Shown here in pieces: positions 21,586-24,488 of a DNA stretch of 24,488 bases; position 1 is the first letter of the stretch; the number at the start of each line of letters is the position of its first letter. The notes below the pieces were generated by a model, which did not search any database, was not told the origin of the DNA, and worked only from the letters and a program-made list of their open reading frames with translations. Made by a program: the position numbers and the translations under genes. The DNA is taken from contig JAZSMT010000024.1 of assembly GCA_045536025.1 (NCBI GenBank), positions 1 through 24,488 of the forward strand, given 5' to 3'. This stretch comes from HGM11412 sp045536025. GTDB taxonomy: Bacteria > Bacillota > Clostridia > Christensenellales > Borkfalkiaceae.

Positions 21586-21747
21586 GTATCTTGATAAGTA
21601 TATCTTCAAGGTATACGCGCATATTATATTACATATGATATTTACTCCCAATATTTTTCTTGCGTTTGGCGGGCAATTTACTATTTGAAAAATCAAATCA
21701 ACTTACTTAGACGGGCACTACGTATAGACTTTTAAGGAGGTTTTTGT
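21586..21747 (+). promoter_or_regulatory. Long 5' leader of the peptide/surface-protein operon
   Basis: The leader holds a hairpin GTATATC (21598-21604) with GGTATAC (21610-21616) around TTCAA, and a second one, ATTTGA/TCAAAT around AAAA, near 21685-21700. It ends with AAGGAGG before the peptide ATG. I do not recognise any known riboswitch in it. Together with the tuf terminators it accounts for the whole 343-base gap after tuf. Confidence 0.4.
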
Positions 21748-21894
21748 ATGAAAAAAACTTATTTAACTCCGTCAATTATGGTTGTTGAATACAACCACGT
21801 TGACATAGTAACCATGTCAATCAGCGGCGATGAACATACAACTATCAAAGGTTCGTGGATTGATATAGGCTGGCTTTCGGGGCTTGGCGATTAA
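21748..21894 (+). CDS. 48-residue peptide of unknown function upstream of a secreted protein
   Basis: A small frame starting MKKTYLTPSIMVVEYNHVDI and ending GSWIDIGWLSGLGD. A strong AAGGAGG precedes the ATG at about 7 bases, so translation is likely. The pattern MKKxYxxPxxxVVE resembles many short uncharacterised peptides of gut bacteria, seen often in Bacteroidetes, but no function is established. There is no cysteine, so a lanthipeptide or disulfide peptide is unlikely. There is no signal peptide; the C-terminus is Trp/Gly-rich (WIDIGWLSGLGD). The stop codon is followed at once by GGAGGG and, 10 bases later, by the start of a large secreted protein, so the two are one operon and probably translationally coupled. 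It could be a leader peptide, a small partner protein or a modified-peptide precursor; the last has no visible modification gene here. Confidence 0.72.
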   Translation: MKKTYLTPSIMVVEYNHVDIVTMSISGDEHTTIKGSWIDIGWLSGLGD

Positions 21895-21904
21895 GGAGGG
21901 AAGT

Positions 21905-24488
21905 ATGACTAAGTTAAAATCAACGCTTATTAAACTTTGCTCTTTAGTATTTGCAGTATGCGCTGCATTTGCAATTGCTACTATTCCTCAAGCTGAAACT
22001 GTTGACGCTGCTGAAGAGGCAAGCTTCAAGGTAAATGGTACATCAATCCGCGCTTATGATGGCGAAAATGAAGGTAAAGTAGGTCTCCGTTTTGAAGCTA
22101 AGGTTAACGATGCTTGGCTTAGCGCTCACGAGGCTGATAAGTATACCTTTGGTATGATTGTATCGCCCACTGCATTATTTGATGAGGTAGACGACAACGT
22201 TTGGAGTGATGATAAAAATCCCACTCAAAACATGGAAGCAGTTGACGGCGTTAACATCATAAGAATTCAAAATGAGGCTGTAGCTCAAGGTCAAGAGTTC
22301 TACGCAAGTATTCTTTTTGACGATGAAAGCTTAAAAGCTACCATCGCTGAGAAGACTGATAATGCAGCTACCGATGATGAGCTTAATGCTTTAAAAGAGC
22401 ATATCTTTACGCAAAGCTACTCTGCAGTTGCATATGTAACTTATAAAAATGCAGACGGGGACGATGAATGCTATTACTCAGATAGATACGACACCACTAT
22501 GCGTGAAACCGCAGCTAAAACCTATGCTGTAGGCGTAGCTGAAGGCAATGCTGATTATAAAGCGCTTGCTCTTACCTATCTTCAACTCACCGATGCTGCC
22601 GTTGCTGAGCAATCTGCATACGTTGTAGCAGCTGACAGAAAGGTAGTTGTTGACAGTGCTGAAAATTACGAAGCAAAAGAAAGCACCATGATTGTTGCTG
22701 ACGGTAAAGTTTTAAAGCTTGGCACTGATTACACTATTGTAGACGGTGATATCGTTCTTACTGCAACTAAAGAAAGCAGAACTGTTGAAAACGTAGTAGT
22801 TATTGACGATAATATGCTTAACGAAGTTGAGGTTACTTACGTTGACCGTGCTCTTTCTACTTCTGATGACGTTGAAGAATACTTTATGCTTGAACACTGG
22901 GATACTAATTGGGGCACCTCGCGTATACCTGACTCAGGCACTCCGAATAACGATTTAGCAGTAGTTCTAACTCAAGATGTCGATATGTCTGGTAAGACGC
23001 TTTATAACTACAGCACACTTAATTTCAGCGGTTATTTTGACGGGCGCGGTCACGTTATATCTGACATTACCGTAAGCGTTAAAAACGGTAGTATTAGAGG
23101 CTTAGGTATACTCGGAATTATGCAAGATAATGCTGTTATTAAAAACGTAGCTTTTGATAATATATGTGCGATTAATTCCCTTAATAATAGCGGTATATTT
23201 ACCAACGAATTAAGGGGTTTAATAGAAAACGTATATTTTTCTTACTCGCCTGAAAATATGCATTTGTACGGCTTATTCTATTACCTTCGAGGCGGTACTT
23301 TAAGGAACGTTGTTATAGCTGATAACTATTACGATCTAGATTACACGCTTGAAGACTATATTGATAAGAACAAAAACCTCTATGGTGTTTCGCCCATTTC
23401 GAGGCTTATGTACGAAGTCGTCCCAGACTTTGCTTATAAATATGAGAACGTTCAAGTAATTTCGCGCAGGCCTCTTGTTTATTACTCGGATGATGGAGAT
23501 AATACAGACGTTATTTATAACAATAATGGCGTTCTAGACAACCTTGATACGCCCGACGTAAATGAAGCTAAACCTGCAACTATTAATAAATGGGGTGACT
23601 ACTACATTTATGCTGAGAACGAAACTGAGGTTTGGTACGATTTCGATTATTTCTATCGTTCTAAAACTGCTGATCCAACTAAACCTGGTCTTGGGTTAGA
23701 GGTTTCCGCTACCGTTAAAAACACCCTTTCAACTGGTAAAACCCATCAATATAACGGCGTTCGCCGTTATGATAACGTTGCCGAAATGATGGAAGACGTC
23801 GATAATAAAGATAACGTTAACGCACTTACAGCAACCGGTATGTGGAAGGAGGTTAACGGTCAGCTCGTATGGGCTAATAATGAAAATATAACTAAACAAG
23901 TCGTAAACGGCGCTGTTGAATACGACGCGTCTACCGGTAAGTTAAATACAACTATGTTTAACGGTGAAGAGATTACCAAAATTACCCTTAACGGCGTTGA
24001 GTTAACTGATGGAGACGGCGGTTTAGTGCGTGACGGCGATGATAAAATTATTGGTATCCGCGCTAAGCTTAGTGCTGATGATCCATACCCTGGTATCGAG
24101 TATAGATATAATAATAAAGACACGTCAAATATTATTAGTTATGACGATACTTTAATAATTGAAACTGCAACTAAAGCTTACTCTATCCGTAAAATTGATT
24201 ACTGGACTAAAATTATCTATGACAAAGAAGACCTTATAGAGGCAATGGGGTACAACGTTGATTATACTTTAAAGACTAACACTGGTTCTGTAGTTAATAG
24301 TGATCGTGTTGACACTCCTAGAACTCTAGTTGTTGATTCTAAATACTCTAATTATTATTATGAAGGCGTATTCAACGTAGGTCTTTACAAACTTGCTAAT
24401 GACGTTGATATGGAAGAAGCTGGTATCGATTACGAGCACCCACTTGCTACCGAAACCCCGACCTCGGGTGGTTTTGCAGCACTTCTTG
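21905..24488 (+). CDS. Large secreted/surface protein with GLUG-like beta-helix repeats (C-terminus off the window)
   Basis: 861 codons are open to the end of the window with no stop. Residues 1-35 form a signal peptide (basic MTKLKSTLIK, hydrophobic LCSLVFAVCAAFAIATI, likely cleavage after VDA), so the protein is exported; the Cys residues there do not make a lipobox. Residues about 40-215 form a domain beginning FKVNGTSIRAYDGENEGKVG whose family I cannot name. Residues about 355-460 show a GLUG-like right-handed beta-helix pattern: DVDM (358-361), FSGYFDGRGHVISDITV (from about 374), ILGIMQDNAVIKNVAF and SGIFTNELRGLIENVYF. A second DVDM at 833-836 marks the start of another unit that runs off the end. 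Many Asp, Asn, Tyr and Thr residues fit an extracellular protein. No catalytic motif or wall anchor is seen; an anchor could lie in the missing C-terminus. GGAGGG at 21895-21900 supports the start. Confidence 0.85.
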   Translation, partial: MTKLKSTLIKLCSLVFAVCAAFAIATIPQAETVDAAEEASFKVNGTSIRAYDGENEGKVGLRFEAKVNDAWLSAHEADKYTFGMIVSPTALFDEVDDNVWSDDKNPTQNMEAVDGVNIIRIQNEAVAQGQEFYASILFDDESLKATIAEKTDNAATDDELNALKEHIFTQSYSAVAYVTYKNADGDDECYYSDRYDTTMRETAAKTYAVGVAEGNADYKALALTYLQLTDAAVAEQSAYVVAADRKVVVDSAENYEAKESTMIVADGKVLKLGTDYTIVDGDIVLTATKESRTVENVVVIDDNMLNEVEVTYVDRALSTSDDVEEYFMLEHWDTNWGTSRIPDSGTPNNDLAVVLTQDVDMSGKTLYNYSTLNFSGYFDGRGHVISDITVSVKNGSIRGLGILGIMQDNAVIKNVAFDNICAINSLNNSGIFTNELRGLIENVYFSYSPENMHLYGLFYYLRGGTLRNVVIADNYYDLDYTLEDYIDKNKNLYGVSPISRLMYEVVPDFAYKYENVQVISRRPLVYYSDDGDNTDVIYNNNGVLDNLDTPDVNEAKPATINKWGDYYIYAENETEVWYDFDYFYRSKTADPTKPGLGLEVSATVKNTLSTGKTHQYNGVRRYDNVAEMMEDVDNKDNVNALTATGMWKEVNGQLVWANNENITKQVVNGAVEYDASTGKLNTTMFNGEEITKITLNGVELTDGDGGLVRDGDDKIIGIRAKLSADDPYPGIEYRYNNKDTSNIISYDDTLIIETATKAYSIRKIDYWTKIIYDKEDLIEAMGYNVDYTLKTNTGSVVNSDRVDTPRTLVVDSKYSNYYYEGVFNVGLYKLANDVDMEEAGIDYEHPLATETPTSGGFAALL

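Noticed and set aside
21905..22012. Lipoprotein signal in the surface protein
   Set aside because: The cysteines at residues 12 and 19 are not in a proper lipobox, and a better signal-peptidase I site (VDA) follows at residue 35.

Overview
The window looks like a chromosomal segment of a low-GC, Gram-positive-type bacterium, most likely an uncultured member of the class Clostridia. The evidence is strong GGAGG-type ribosome binding sites, near-consensus sigma-A promoters (TTGACA-17-TATAAT), short intrinsic terminators, a non-mevalonate isoprenoid enzyme fused as IspDF, an RqcP-type S4 protein, and a GGGtGRT/Fe-S-scaffold gene pair. The genus cannot be told from the sequence alone.

Layout. 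(1) 1-643, minus: 5' part of argG (argininosuccinate synthase), with a promoter and an upstream array of TGNATAA half-sites that looks like an ArgR-type control region. (2) About 880-1557: a very AT-rich island bounded by two nearly identical bidirectional terminator hairpins. It holds a small Xre-type repressor gene and, divergently, a small unrecognised reading frame broken by an in-frame TAA. The two share a promoter region with two similar palindromic operators. (3) 1565-3270, minus: a two-gene operon, an IscU/NifU-like scaffold followed by a GGGtGRT protein. (4) 3445-6053, plus: tyrS, then a YigZ-family gene overlapping recX. (5) 6085-8834, minus: rqcP-like, ispDF and radA, tightly packed. 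(6) 9109-21404, plus: rpoB, rpoC, rpsL, rpsG, fusA, tuf. This is the RNA polymerase plus str cluster, but rplJ-rplL do not precede rpoB. Separate promoters are visible before rpoB, before rpsL (its -35 contains the rpoC stop codon) and before tuf. (7) 21551-24488, plus: a promoter and structured leader, a 48-residue peptide gene, and the first 861 codons of a large secreted protein with GLUG-like beta-helix repeats, running off the window end.

How it fits together. Most of the window is core information processing: transcription (RpoB/RpoC), translation (TyrRS, S12, S7, EF-G, EF-Tu), ribosome rescue (RqcP), recombination and repair (RadA, RecX), isoprenoid precursors (IspDF) and arginine synthesis (ArgG). 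The accessory parts are the Xre island and the secreted-protein operon at the right end.

Points most worth a second look are: the peptide/surface-protein pair; the natural Lys-to-Arg change at S12 position 88, a known streptomycin-resistance position; the broken gene and its operator-in-spacer promoter; the 75-residue acidic tail on RpoB; the structured rpsL-rpsG spacer; and the GGGtGRT pair, whose biochemical role I do not know. I did not find a CRISPR array, tRNA or rRNA gene, transposase or recognisable defence system.
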